A stretch of DNA of 20,836 bases from an uncultured Oscillospiraceae bacterium (GCA_910587135.1 CAJULF010000047.1:1-20836); one strand, 5' to 3'; shown: positions 1 through 8,452, counted from the stretch's first letter. Program-made: numbers and translations. The notes: generated from the letters alone by a model not told the origin.

Positions 1-59
1 TGCCTGTGCTTCAAGGCTAGCTTTGCTGCCCTTTTTTCGGCTTGAGAAGCATTGTCCAT
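1..59 (-). CDS. 5' end of a divergent gene, unidentified
   Basis: Reading leftward from an ATG at 59, the frame stays open to the window edge and gives a highly charged, alanine/lysine-rich N-terminus beginning MDNASQAEKRAAK. A good sigma-70-type promoter pointing the same way lies at 112-140. An AAGGGC about 12 bases before the ATG could serve as a ribosome binding site, although the spacing is long. Only 19 codons are visible, so no family can be assigned. It could be the start of a regulator of the rightward operon or an unrelated neighbour. A different ATG upstream in another frame closes after about 20 codons and was not chosen. Confidence 0.3.
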   Translation of the reverse strand, partial: MDNASQAEKRAAKLALKHR

Positions 60-111
60 CTAATTTTCATTGCCCTTAGCATTTTGAGAGGTGTTTTGCT
101 CTTCTCTAATA

Positions 112-140
112 ATTATAGCATACTTTTAAACTTTTTTCAA
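112..140 (-). promoter_or_regulatory. Leftward sigma-70-type promoter
   Basis: On the minus strand, TTGAAA (positions 140-135) and a perfect TATAAT (117-112) are separated by exactly 17 bases. Transcription would start near 105 and run into the open frame that begins at 59. It lies back to back with the rightward promoter of the export operon, so the two share a regulatory region of about 100 bp. Confidence 0.5.
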
Positions 141-160
141 ACTCAGAAAATGGAAAGCGC

Positions 161-198
161 TTGACGTTCTTGCCTAAATTTTGACGTTAATGCCTAAA
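161..198 (+). repeat. Two 18-bp direct repeats, candidate activator site
   Basis: TTGACGTTCTTGCCTAAA (161-178) and TTGACGTTAATGCCTAAA (181-198) match at 16 of 18 positions with a period of 20 bp, about two helical turns. The second copy ends three bases before the -35 box of the promoter at 202-230, where an activator dimer commonly sits. The core ACGTTAAT resembles the direct-repeat sites of LytTR-type regulators of bacteriocin operons, recalled as TACGTTAAT with a 21-bp period. The family of the binding protein is therefore an inference, and the period here is one base shorter. Confidence 0.5.
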
Positions 199-201
199 CG
201 G

Positions 202-230
202 TTGATTTTTCATATGATTTCATTTAAAAT
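202..230 (+). promoter_or_regulatory. Main rightward promoter of the export/RiPP operon
   Basis: TTGATT (202-207) and TAAAAT (225-230) are separated by 17 bases. Transcription would start near 237, leaving a leader of about 30 bases that carries the strong GGAGGG ribosome binding site before the ATG at 267. No better promoter was found upstream of the 267-5461 genes, and gene spacing suggests that transcription could continue far downstream. The -35 box is imperfect, which fits dependence on an activator bound at the adjacent direct repeats. Confidence 0.5.
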
Positions 231-266
231 ATAAAAAAATACGGCAAAAACTGTACGGAGGGAAAA

Positions 267-563
267 ATGAACATAATCAAAACGACAGAGAACAAAACGC
301 TGAACATCGCACCGGAGGGCAGACTCGACACTACGACCGCGCCGCAGCTTGAAGCGGAGCTTAAGCAGAGCATATCGGACAACGAAAAGCTGATTTTAGA
401 TTTCGCGAAGCTAGAGTACATATCCTCGGCGGGACTGCGCGTGCTGCTGGCGGCACAAAAAGTGATGAACAAGCAGGGTGAAATGGTTATCCGCAACGTC
501 AACGACGTTATCGCCGAGGTGTTCGAGGTAACGGGATTTTCGGATATCCTCACGATAGAATAA
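267..563 (+). CDS. STAS-domain anti-sigma factor antagonist (RsbV/SpoIIAA-like)
   Basis: This 98-residue protein is a single STAS domain. In the RsbV/SpoIIAA family such proteins are phosphorylated on one serine by an RsbW-like kinase and dephosphorylated by a PP2C phosphatase. Only the unphosphorylated form binds the kinase. The signature EYISSAGLRVLL contains Ser53-Ser54. Comparison with the second STAS protein at 13894, which has Cys-Ser here, points to Ser54 as the phosphorylation site. The C-terminal FEVTGFSDIL segment is typical of the family. It is the first gene of the operon, with GGAGGG eight bases from the ATG. The likely kinase (19198) and phosphatase (17586) are encoded at the other end of the same locus, so it may link export-gene expression to the switch. 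Confidence 0.9.
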   Translation: MNIIKTTENKTLNIAPEGRLDTTTAPQLEAELKQSISDNEKLILDFAKLEYISSAGLRVLLAAQKVMNKQGEMVIRNVNDVIAEVFEVTGFSDILTIE

Positions 564-575
564 CGGGTGAGGGGT

Positions 576-1049
576 ATGGAAAAACAATTATTCCGCAAGT
601 CGAGCATAGAGCGAGTATCCTCGCCCGAGCAGCTTAACGATTATATCCGAGTTTCAAATCCGGGCGTGTGGATGATATTGGCGGCAGTGATTGCGATACT
701 TATAGGCATATGCGCCTGGGGAATTTTCGGGCGCTTGGATACGAAAATATCAACGGCGGGAGCGTGCTCAAACGGCACGTTTACTTGCTATGCCACCGAG
801 GAAAAAATCGGGAATATCAAGACGGGAACAGAATTAAACGTAGACGGTAAAACACTTTCTGTTTCGGAAATTTCCGCGAAGCCGGTTGAGGTAGGTGCGG
901 ATATGGACGGCTATCTGCTGTATCTCGGCGGTTTTTCCGAAGGGGATTGGCTGTACGAGGTCAAGGCGGACGGCGCACTTCCCGACGGTACATACAAAGC
1001 GGAAATCGTGACCGAAAGCGTTTCGCCGATGTCGTTTATTCTGAATTGA
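576..1049 (+). CDS. Short HlyD-like NHLM-type secretion protein
   Basis: This 157-residue membrane protein has a cytoplasmic N-terminus containing RKSSIERVSSPEQLNDYI, one membrane segment at about residues 30-51, and an extracellular part of roughly 100 residues. The N-terminal motif is typical of the HlyD-like component that accompanies NHLM bacteriocin exporters. Family members are usually around 400 residues with a long coiled-coil hairpin. This one lacks the hairpin, which suits a Gram-positive cell with no outer membrane to bridge. The ATG at 576 was chosen because GTGAGGGG lies just before it; an in-frame GTG at 567 overlaps that site. It precedes the first ABC exporter by ten bases. 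The likely role is an accessory subunit of the peptide exporter. Confidence 0.8.
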   Translation: MEKQLFRKSSIERVSSPEQLNDYIRVSNPGVWMILAAVIAILIGICAWGIFGRLDTKISTAGACSNGTFTCYATEEKIGNIKTGTELNVDGKTLSVSEISAKPVEVGADMDGYLLYLGGFSEGDWLYEVKADGALPDGTYKAEIVTESVSPMSFILN

Positions 1050-1059
1050 GGGGCTGCCT

Positions 1060-3240
1060 ATGAGTATGAAAACTATAAAGCAGCCTGTAAAAAACGGCGC
1101 GGCTAAGGTTCCCGTCGTTATGCAGATGGAGGCTCTGGAGTGCGGCGCGGCTTCGCTCACGATGATACTCGCGTATTACGGGAAGTGGATTCCGCTCGAA
1201 CAAGTGCGCGCGGACTGCGGCGTTTCTCGTGACGGTTCAAACGCCAAGAACGTCCTCAAGGCGGCACGGAGCTACGGACTGACCGCAAAGGGTTACCGCT
1301 ATGAACCCGAAGACTTAAAGAAAAACGGAAAATTTCCGTGCATAATCCACTGGAATTTCAACCATTTCGTGGTATTGGACGGCTTCAAGGGCAACAAGGC
1401 GTATCTCAACGACCCCGCAAAGGGCAGCTATTCCGTGCCGATGGAAACGTTCGACAAATCGTTCACGGGAATTTGTCTGATGTTCGAGCCGTCGGAGAGC
1501 TTTGAGCCGGGCGGAAAACCGAAAAGCGTGCTCTCGTTCGCGAAAAAGCGCTTAAAGGGTGCGGGCGCGGCGATCGCGTTTGTGGTGCTGACGACCGTCA
1601 TTTCCTCGCTGATTGGGATCATCAATCCCGCGTTTTCAAGAATTTTTCTGGACAGACTGCTGACGGGAGAAAATCCCGAATGGTTTATGACCTTTCTTTT
1701 TGCGTTCGCGGGAATGGGCGCAGTGCAGCTTATCGTGCAGTGGATTCAAACGGTGTATTCGCTGAAAATAAACGGAAAATTATCCGTCGTTGGCAGTACG
1801 GAATATATGTGGAAGGTTCTGCGTATGCCGATGGAATTTTTCTCGCAGCGTATGGCGGGGGATATCCAACAGCGGCAAGGCATGAACGCGAGCGCGGCGC
1901 AGTCGCTGGTGCAGACGTTCGCGCCGCTTGCGCTGAACACCGTTATGATGGTATTTTACCTTGTTGTAATGATACGCTACAGCTTCGTTTTAACGCTTGT
2001 GGGGTTGGCTTCGATAGTGATAAATATCGCCGTTTCGCGGATCATTTCAAAGAAAAGAATTAACATCACGCGCGTTTCAATGCGCGATTCGGGAAAGCTC
2101 GCGGGGGCGACCGTCGCGGGTATCGAGATGATAGAAACGATTAAGGCGAGCGGCGCGGAAAACGGATTTTTCGAAAAATGGGCGGGCTATCAGGCGAGCG
2201 TGAACACGCAGCAGGTGCGGTTTGAGAGGCTCAATCAATACCTCGGAATGATACCCACATTCGTGTCGTCGCTGGCGAACACCGCCGTGCTTATTCTGGG
2301 CGTTTATTTCACGATAAACGGGGAGTTCACGGTCGGTATGATAATGGCGTTTCAGGGTTTTCTGGGTTCGTTCACCGCGCCCGCGCAGACGCTTATCTCG
2401 GCGGGGCAGACCTTGCAGGAAATGCGCACGCAGATGGAGCGCGTTGAGGACGTTATGGAATACCCGACCGACGTGAATTACGATAACGACGCGGTTTCCG
2501 AGGACGAGGAATACGATAAATTAACGGGAAATGTGGAATTAAAAAACGTCACGTTCGGCTACTCGCGCCTTGCCGAGCCGCTGATAAGGGATTTTAATTT
2601 AACGCTGAAAACGGGCGGCAGAGTGGCGTTTGTCGGCACGTCGGGCTGCGGGAAATCCACGCTTTCAAAGCTCATTTCGGGCTTGTACAAGCCTTGGAGC
2701 GGCGAAATTCTCTTTGACGGAAAACCGATCTCGGACATTGACAGGAACGTTTTTACAGGCTCGCTCGCGGTGGTCGATCAGGACATTATTTTGTTCGAGG
2801 ACACGATCGCGAATAATATCAAAATGTGGGATAATTCGATAGAGGATTTCGAGATGATATTGGCGGCTCGCGACGCGCAATTGCATGAGGATATAATGCG
2901 GCGCGACGGCGGCTATAACTACAAAATAACCGAGGGCGGCAAGGACTTTTCGGGCGGCCAGCGGCAGCGTATGGAAATAGCGCGGGTTCTCGCGCAGGAC
3001 CCTACGATAATAATTCTCGACGAGGCGACCTCCGCGCTTGACGCCAAGACGGAATACGAGGTCGTGAAGTCGATAAAAGACCGCGGGATAACCTGTATTG
3101 TGGTGGCGCACAGACTGTCCACTATCCGCGACTGCGACGAGATAATCGTGCTTGACAACGGCGCAGTGGTGGAACGGGGAACTCACGAGGAATTATATGC
3201 GAAAAACGGAGTTTATACGCAACTTGTTACTAATGAATGA
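1060..3240 (+). CDS. Peptidase-containing ABC exporter for RiPP peptides (NHLM ABC1-type)
   Basis: This 726-residue bacteriocin-type exporter should cleave leader peptides after Gly-Gly while pumping the core out. The N-terminal C39 peptidase has Gln22, the catalytic Cys28 in LECGAAS, His102 in FNHFVVLDG and Asp118 in LNDP, so the active site is intact. A six-helix membrane domain spans about residues 165-450. The ATPase domain has Walker A GTSGCGKST from residue 526, the signature FSGGQRQR, Walker B TIIILDEATSALD and a switch histidine in VVAHRLST. The ten downstream precursors carry V-A/S-G-G ends to their leaders, the expected substrate of this peptidase. The ATG at 1060 has a GAGGGG site; an alternative ATG lies two codons later. 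It matches the ABC1 partner of NHLM systems, which pair with a second ABC protein encoded next. Confidence 0.93.
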   Translation: MSMKTIKQPVKNGAAKVPVVMQMEALECGAASLTMILAYYGKWIPLEQVRADCGVSRDGSNAKNVLKAARSYGLTAKGYRYEPEDLKKNGKFPCIIHWNFNHFVVLDGFKGNKAYLNDPAKGSYSVPMETFDKSFTGICLMFEPSESFEPGGKPKSVLSFAKKRLKGAGAAIAFVVLTTVISSLIGIINPAFSRIFLDRLLTGENPEWFMTFLFAFAGMGAVQLIVQWIQTVYSLKINGKLSVVGSTEYMWKVLRMPMEFFSQRMAGDIQQRQGMNASAAQSLVQTFAPLALNTVMMVFYLVVMIRYSFVLTLVGLASIVINIAVSRIISKKRINITRVSMRDSGKLAGATVAGIEMIETIKASGAENGFFEKWAGYQASVNTQQVRFERLNQYLGMIPTFVSSLANTAVLILGVYFTINGEFTVGMIMAFQGFLGSFTAPAQTLISAGQTLQEMRTQMERVEDVMEYPTDVNYDNDAVSEDEEYDKLTGNVELKNVTFGYSRLAEPLIRDFNLTLKTGGRVAFVGTSGCGKSTLSKLISGLYKPWSGEILFDGKPISDIDRNVFTGSLAVVDQDIILFEDTIANNIKMWDNSIEDFEMILAARDAQLHEDIMRRDGGYNYKITEGGKDFSGGQRQRMEIARVLAQDPTIIILDEATSALDAKTEYEVVKSIKDRGITCIVVAHRLSTIRDCDEIIVLDNGAVVERGTHEELYAKNGVYTQLVTNE

Positions 3241-3259
3241 AGGGGCGCAAGAATAAAAA

Positions 3260-5461
3260 ATGGGTTGGTTTGACGAACAGATAAAGCAGCGCAAGCAGAA
3301 TGATAACGACGTTTTCGCGGATTCATTTGTCAACATCGCGGGAGCGGTTATGGGCAGCAAAGTTTCGGCGGCGCTGAACGACGAGCGTCTGTTGGTGAAA
3401 AACGCGTTCGACGAGATATTGAAATTTTATCATGTGAAAACGCGCGAAATTCCCGACAACATCAAGGACAGAAACGAGCAACTTGAATATCTGCTCCGAC
3501 CTCACGGGATAATGCGGCGCACGGTCGTTTTATCCAAGGGCTGGTACAAGGACGCGGTGGGCGCAATGCTGGGCGTTCGCAAAAGCGACGGCGCGGTGGT
3601 CGCGCTTATTCCGAGCGGACTTTCGGGCTATTCGTTCATGGACGAAAAGACGGGAAAGCGCGTGAAAATAAACCGGAAAAATCAGGAGCTTTTCGAGGAA
3701 GAGGCGATATCGTTTTATAAGCCGCTGCCGCTGAAAAAGCTCGGTATTCCCGATTTGATGAGGTTCATTCCGGGAACGCTCTCACTCTCCGATTTCGTGC
3801 TGATAGGCGCTTCGACGCTTGGGATAACGCTTATCGGAATGCTGTCGCCGAGGCTGAATAATCTGCTGTTTTCCGCCGTTATCGAAAGCGGAAACTATCG
3901 GCTGCTGTTTGCCATAACTGTTTTTATGGTTTGCGTAACAGTGAGCAGTCTGTTGATAAACGGCGTAAAATCGCTGATCATGGAGCGGATAAACACTAAA
4001 ATGAACATATCCGTTCAGGCGGCAACGATGTCGCGCGTGATGTCGCTGCCCGCCGAATTTTTCAAGAATTACGGCTCCGGAGAGTTATCCGCAAGAGCGC
4101 AGTATATCAACTCACTATGCAATATGCTGGTGTCAACTGTGCTGTCAACGGGGCTTACTTCCGTTTTCTCGCTCGTTTACATATCGCAGATATTCGTGTA
4201 CGCGCCCGCGCTGGTCGTGCCGTCGCTTATTATCACGCTCGCGACGGTGGCATTCTCGGTGATATCGGCTTTCGCGCAGATGAAAATAAGCAAAAAGCAG
4301 ATGGAGCTTTCCTCAAAGGAAAGCGGTATGTCCTACGCGCTTATTTCGGGGGTACAGAAAATAAAGCTCTCCGGCGCGGAAAAACGCGCGTTCGCGAGGT
4401 GGGGAAACCTCTTCGCGGAGGACGCGCGGCTGAGCTACGACCCGCCGATGTTCCTCAAAATAAACGGTGTGATTTCGAGCGCCATTTCGCTTGTCGGGAC
4501 GCTCGTAATGTATTATTTTTCAATCTCCTCCGGAGTTTCCGTCGCCGATTATTACGCGTTCAACACGGCTTACGGAATGGTCTCGGGGGCGTTCATGTCG
4601 CTGGCGGGAATAGCTCTGACGGTGGCTCAGATAAAGCCAATAACGGATATGGTGAAGCCGATACTGGAAGCGGTTCCCGAAATTTCCGAGGGAAAACAGG
4701 TGATAACGCGGCTGTCGGGCGGCATTGAGCTGAACAACGTTTCATTCCGCTACAACGAAAATATGCCGCTCGTTGTGGACGATATGTCGCTGAAAATCCG
4801 ACCCGGGCAATACGTCGCGATAGTGGGCACGACGGGCTGCGGAAAGTCCACGCTCATGCGGCTTATGCTCGGGTTTGAAACGCCGCAGAAGGGCGCGGTG
4901 TATTTCGACGGCAAGGATATTTCCGGCGTCGATTTAAAGTCGCTGAGGCGGAATATCGGCGTTGTAATGCAGAACGGCAAGCTGTTTTCGGGGGACATTT
5001 TCTCGAACATCACAATCTCCGCGCCGTGGCTGACCATGGACGAGGCTTGGCGCGCCGCGGAGCTTTCGGGTATCGCGGATGATATCCGCCGTATGCCCAT
5101 GGGAATGCACACGATAATCTCCGAGGGCAGCGGCGGTGTTTCGGGCGGGCAGCGCCAGCGGCTGATGATTGCCCGCGCGATAGCTCCCAAGCCCAAGGTG
5201 CTGATGTTCGACGAAGCGACCTCGGCTCTCGACAATCTCACGCAGAAGACCGTTTCGGAATCGCTCGACGGACTGAAATGCACGCGGATCGTTATAGCGC
5301 ACAGGCTATCAACTATTAAACAATGCGATAGGATTATCGTTCTCGACAAGGGCAAGATCATTGAGGACGGCACCTATAACGAGCTTATAGAAAACGGCGG
5401 CTTTTTCGCGGAGCTTGTCGCGCGGCAAAGGCTGAACGATACCGCGAAAACGGGAACGTAA
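3260..5461 (+). CDS. Second ABC exporter of the NHLM system (ABC2-type)
   Basis: This 733-residue ABC half-transporter probably pairs with the protein encoded at 1060. It has no C39 peptidase. Instead, an N-terminal domain of about 150 residues with no catalytic motif recognised is typical of the NHLM ABC2 family. Membrane helices follow between about residues 170 and 455. The ATPase domain has Walker A GTTGCGKST, the signature VSGGQRQRL, Walker B VLMFDEATSALD and the histidine in VIAHRLST, all intact. The upstream stop codon is 20 bases before the ATG, and the nearest AGGGG is about 14 bases away. Initiation may therefore be weak and helped by translation of the upstream gene. The AT-rich stretch after its stop holds no convincing terminator hairpin. 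Confidence 0.92.
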   Translation: MGWFDEQIKQRKQNDNDVFADSFVNIAGAVMGSKVSAALNDERLLVKNAFDEILKFYHVKTREIPDNIKDRNEQLEYLLRPHGIMRRTVVLSKGWYKDAVGAMLGVRKSDGAVVALIPSGLSGYSFMDEKTGKRVKINRKNQELFEEEAISFYKPLPLKKLGIPDLMRFIPGTLSLSDFVLIGASTLGITLIGMLSPRLNNLLFSAVIESGNYRLLFAITVFMVCVTVSSLLINGVKSLIMERINTKMNISVQAATMSRVMSLPAEFFKNYGSGELSARAQYINSLCNMLVSTVLSTGLTSVFSLVYISQIFVYAPALVVPSLIITLATVAFSVISAFAQMKISKKQMELSSKESGMSYALISGVQKIKLSGAEKRAFARWGNLFAEDARLSYDPPMFLKINGVISSAISLVGTLVMYYFSISSGVSVADYYAFNTAYGMVSGAFMSLAGIALTVAQIKPITDMVKPILEAVPEISEGKQVITRLSGGIELNNVSFRYNENMPLVVDDMSLKIRPGQYVAIVGTTGCGKSTLMRLMLGFETPQKGAVYFDGKDISGVDLKSLRRNIGVVMQNGKLFSGDIFSNITISAPWLTMDEAWRAAELSGIADDIRRMPMGMHTIISEGSGGVSGGQRQRLMIARAIAPKPKVLMFDEATSALDNLTQKTVSESLDGLKCTRIVIAHRLSTIKQCDRIIVLDKGKIIEDGTYNELIENGGFFAELVARQRLNDTAKTGT

Positions 5462-5543
5462 AATATTTTTAAAATTTTTATTACCCCTTTTCGGTTTTCG
5501 TTCGTATAAAAGTATGAAAGAAAATTTTACAACGGGAGGAAAT

Positions 5544-7556
5544 ATGCTTAGTAAAAAAATCTTGTACAAAATGGCGGCTGCGGTATGCGCCGCGGCATTG
5601 CTGACGGGCTGCGGCAAAGAGGAGGTTCTGACCGCTGAGGTAAAGGAAGCGTCGGAGGATACAAAAAATATCAATGCCGCTGTTACGGAAAAACTGAATT
5701 TCGGCGACGAGCGCGAGAGGGAATTTGCGGAGCGTGGATTTATCCGTGCGCCCGAAACGCTTGAAATTTTTAACTCGAACGGTGCGACTGTGTGGAGTCA
5801 GGATATTTACGACTTTGTACGCGGTGCGGACGCTCCCGATTCGGCAAATCCGAGCCTCTGGAGAAACACGCAGCTTAACGCGCTGTACGGGCTTTACGAG
5901 GTTGTTGACGGGATCTATCAGGTCAGAGGCTACGATGTGGCGAACGTTACTTTTGTCAAGGGCGACAAGGGCTGGATAGTTTTTGACTGCGGCACGGGCG
6001 TTGAAACAGCCGCGGCCGCGATGGAGCTGTTCAAAGAGGAATTTGGCGACGTTCGCATTTCGGCGGTCGTCATAAGCCACGCGCATATTGATCATTACGG
6101 CGGCGTTGGGGGTATCATCTCGGGGGAGCAGTTAGCCGATTGTGCTTTGCCTCTTTCAGAGCAGATAGATTCCGGAAAAACGCTGCTTATCGTGCCCGAG
6201 GGCTTTGAGAAAGCCGCAATGGAGGAAAACGTGCTTGCGGGAAACGCTATGAAGCGCCGCTCCAATTACCAATACGGCTCGCTTCTTCCCAAAAGCGAAA
6301 AAGGCGCTCTTTCGGTTGGAATAGGGCTTACCGTATGTGCCGGAACAACCTCCTATTTAACTCCCACCTACGAGGTTAAGGACGATATAGAAGAGATAAC
6401 GGTAGATGGCGTAAAAATGGTATTTCAGCTGACTCCCGGCACGGAAGCGCCCGCGGAGATGAATACATATCTTCCCGATTACAAGGCGCTCTGGATGGCT
6501 GAAAACTGTACGGCGACAATGCATAACATTTACACTCTTCGCGGAGCTGAAATAAGAGACGCGGGCGCGTGGGGCGACTACATCATGAAAGCAAAGGCTC
6601 TTTTCGGCGGAGAGGCGGAGGTCGTTTTTCAGTCCCACAACTGGCCTCATTGGGGAAATGATGTTATCAATAAATATCTGCTGAACACCGCCGCTGTATA
6701 TCGCTATATACATTCGCAAACGCTTCAGTATATAAACGAGGGCTATACCTCCACCGAGATAGCCGATATGATAAGTCTGCCCGCCGACCTGGAAAAGGTG
6801 TGGTATACAAGACAGTATTACGGTACCCTTGAGCATAACGCGAAAGCAGTTTATCAGAAATATATGGGCTGGTATGACGCAAATCCCGTTCATCTGGCAG
6901 AGCTTGCGCCGTCGGAATACGCGCGGAAGCTCGTGGAATATCTGGGGGATACCGATAAGATCCTGAAAATGGCAAGAGCCGATTTTGAAGCGGGAGAATA
7001 TCAATGGGTCGCGGAGATAACCAATGCCATTGTGTATGCGCAGCCCGACAATCAGGAGGCAAGGTATTTGTGCGCGGACGCGTTGGAGCAGCTTGGTTAT
7101 CAATCGGAATCGGGCGCATGGCGCAATGCGTATCTTACGGGGGCGTACGAGCTTCGTCACGGCACGGGCGATTACCCCCGAACCACGGTAGGCGGCACGG
7201 GTGCGTCTTCGCTTGCGATGAGCACCGAGACAATGCTTGATTATCTTTCTATGTGTCTTGATTCCAAAAAGCTCGAGGACAAAAACCTTGTTATAAATCT
7301 GGAGGTTACCGACGATAATGAAAAATATCTGCTTCGTCTGCATCACGGCGTACTGCTCTATTCGAAAGAGGAATGGAGCAGGGACCCCGACGCCGTATTA
7401 AAGCTGAAACGCGCGGGTATAGTCGGAATAGCGCAGAACAACACAGCGCTTATGGAGAAAACAATAGATTCGTCAACCGGGCGCGAGGATATTTTGAAAA
7501 TTTTTGCGGAAAATCTCGCGCAGTTTGAGCCGTTATTTAATATAATCGAGCCTTAA
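5544..7556 (+). CDS. Alkylsulfatase-family metallo-beta-lactamase-fold lipoprotein (SdsA-like)
   Basis: This 670-residue protein has a lipoprotein signal with lipobox LTGC (Cys23), so it should sit on the outer face of the membrane. It follows the SdsA/BDS1-type alkylsulfatase plan along its whole length: an N-terminal lead-in (NPSLWRNTQLNALYGLYEV, DGIYQVRGYD), a metallo-beta-lactamase domain, a helical domain and a C-terminal SCP2-like domain. Metal ligands expected for the family are present: His179, His181, Asp183 and His184 in HAHIDH, Glu301 in GTEAPAEM, Glu320 in MAENC and His365 in SHNWPHWG. Known relatives hydrolyse alkyl sulfate esters. Its substrate here is unknown, and it may act on a peptide, lipid or mucin-related sulfate. 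The ATG at 5544 was preferred over one at 5514 because GGGAGGA lies four to ten bases upstream. Confidence 0.85.
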   Translation: MLSKKILYKMAAAVCAAALLTGCGKEEVLTAEVKEASEDTKNINAAVTEKLNFGDEREREFAERGFIRAPETLEIFNSNGATVWSQDIYDFVRGADAPDSANPSLWRNTQLNALYGLYEVVDGIYQVRGYDVANVTFVKGDKGWIVFDCGTGVETAAAAMELFKEEFGDVRISAVVISHAHIDHYGGVGGIISGEQLADCALPLSEQIDSGKTLLIVPEGFEKAAMEENVLAGNAMKRRSNYQYGSLLPKSEKGALSVGIGLTVCAGTTSYLTPTYEVKDDIEEITVDGVKMVFQLTPGTEAPAEMNTYLPDYKALWMAENCTATMHNIYTLRGAEIRDAGAWGDYIMKAKALFGGEAEVVFQSHNWPHWGNDVINKYLLNTAAVYRYIHSQTLQYINEGYTSTEIADMISLPADLEKVWYTRQYYGTLEHNAKAVYQKYMGWYDANPVHLAELAPSEYARKLVEYLGDTDKILKMARADFEAGEYQWVAEITNAIVYAQPDNQEARYLCADALEQLGYQSESGAWRNAYLTGAYELRHGTGDYPRTTVGGTGASSLAMSTETMLDYLSMCLDSKKLEDKNLVINLEVTDDNEKYLLRLHHGVLLYSKEEWSRDPDAVLKLKRAGIVGIAQNNTALMEKTIDSSTGREDILKIFAENLAQFEPLFNIIEP

Positions 7557-7609
7557 AAGGGTCGGGACGGCTGTGTAATCACTTAAAAAAGGAATAACGG
7601 AGGGAAACT

Positions 7610-8017
7610 ATGGATAACAAGGAGCTTTTGGAAAAGGCAAGACAGGCAAAATCTCCCGAAGAGCTTTTGGCTATCGCAAACGAAAACGGCGTAGATATGA
7701 ACGAGGACAGCGCAAAGGCTTATTTTGAGCAGCTGCACAATTCGGGCGAGCTGTCCGACGACGAGCTTGACGGCGTTGCGGGCGGAGGTTGCTACAACCG
7801 TGGAAAACTGGTTGTTACATCGTTTCATGTGTGCGACAAGTGGACCTGCAAGTACTGCGGCGAAAAGCTGGTCGCGACTCAGGGGAAGTTACTTCGCTAT
7901 AAAATGCACAGGTGTCTGGTCGAAAGATCGGAGTTCAGCATTAATTGCAGCAATTGCGCGCATGAAGTGTACGAAAGAGGTCTGCAGCTTTGTAACAATC
8001 TCGAGAATATAAAGTGA
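7610..8017 (+). CDS. Nif11-leader RiPP precursor 1, zinc-ribbon-like core
   Basis: This 135-residue precursor starts with a Nif11-like leader (MDNKELLEKARQAKSPEELL) of 59 residues ending ELSDDELDGVAGG. The core starts at Gly60-Cys61. It has eight cysteines: Cys61, then a CDKWTCKYCG knuckle, a lone cysteine, a CSNC knuckle and a terminal GLQLCNN. The same scaffold recurs in the copies at 8027, 9166, 10003 and 11003. The GGAGGG site is seven bases before the ATG, and a 53-base gap separates it from the alkylsulfatase gene without an obvious promoter. Expected processing is modification by the radical SAM enzyme at 11807 and removal of the leader by the C39 exporter at 1060. The final structure of the core, metal-bound or thioether-crosslinked, cannot be told from sequence. 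Confidence 0.88.
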   Translation: MDNKELLEKARQAKSPEELLAIANENGVDMNEDSAKAYFEQLHNSGELSDDELDGVAGGGCYNRGKLVVTSFHVCDKWTCKYCGEKLVATQGKLLRYKMHRCLVERSEFSINCSNCAHEVYERGLQLCNNLENIK

Positions 8018-8026
8018 GGCGGTATT

Positions 8027-8440
8027 ATGGAAAACAAAGAGCTTTTGGAAAAGGCAAGAGGGGCAAATTCCCCCGAGGAGCTTCTGGCTATGGCGAGGGA
8101 GAATGATTATCCGCTTGACGAGGAAAGCGCCAAGGCGTATTTCGAGCAGCTCCGCAAGTCGGGCGAGTTGTCCGATGAGGAGCTGGGCAATGTATCGGGC
8201 GGAGGGTGCAATTACAAGGACGGACGTCTGATCGTTACCGTCGGCTACAGCTGCGATTATTTCACGTGCAGTAATTGCGGTAAGCAAAGAGTAAAAACCA
8301 TCAGCGGCAATGGCTATGTTGCCCATTTATGCGGCAGCAACCGCATAGCCGGATATGATTACGCAAAGTGCAAGTATTGCAAACATATGTCATATGAGCA
8401 CGGTCTATGGCTTTGTAACCATCCGGAAAAAAGAGCGTGA
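8027..8440 (+). CDS. Nif11-leader RiPP precursor 2, zinc-ribbon-like core
   Basis: This 137-residue precursor has the 59-residue Nif11-like leader ending ELSDEELGNVSGG, then Gly-Cys. The core contains eight cysteines. It shows the group A scaffold clearly: KDGRLIVTVGYSC, then FTCSNCG, a variable middle with one cysteine, CKYCKHMSYEHGLWLC and a charged tail. The gene starts nine bases after the stop of precursor 1, with GAGGC as the ribosome binding site. It differs from its neighbours almost only after the Gly-Gly. The secreted product would be about 78 residues, large for a modified peptide. Confidence 0.88.
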   Translation: MENKELLEKARGANSPEELLAMARENDYPLDEESAKAYFEQLRKSGELSDEELGNVSGGGCNYKDGRLIVTVGYSCDYFTCSNCGKQRVKTISGNGYVAHLCGSNRIAGYDYAKCKYCKHMSYEHGLWLCNHPEKRA

Positions 8441-8452
8441 GGTAGGGGTATT

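Noticed and set aside
224..607. Minus-strand open frame opposite the first STAS gene
   Set aside because: It runs antisense over a clear STAS gene and its promoter, is Ser/Phe-rich, and has no binding site or recognisable domain.
4117..4728. Plus-strand open frame of about 200 codons inside the second ABC exporter
   Set aside because: Its arginine/alanine-rich sequence is a typical shifted reading of GC-rich coding DNA; the exporter frame has all expected motifs.
5481..5510. Possible promoter before the alkylsulfatase gene (TATAAA at 5505)
   Set aside because: The only -35 candidates (TTACCC, TACCCC) are poor, and the region is AT-rich enough for a TATAAA to occur by chance.
6357..7346. Long minus-strand open frame opposite the alkylsulfatase gene
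   Set aside because: It lies wholly inside a well-supported gene, has a basic low-complexity composition, no ribosome binding site and no family resemblance.
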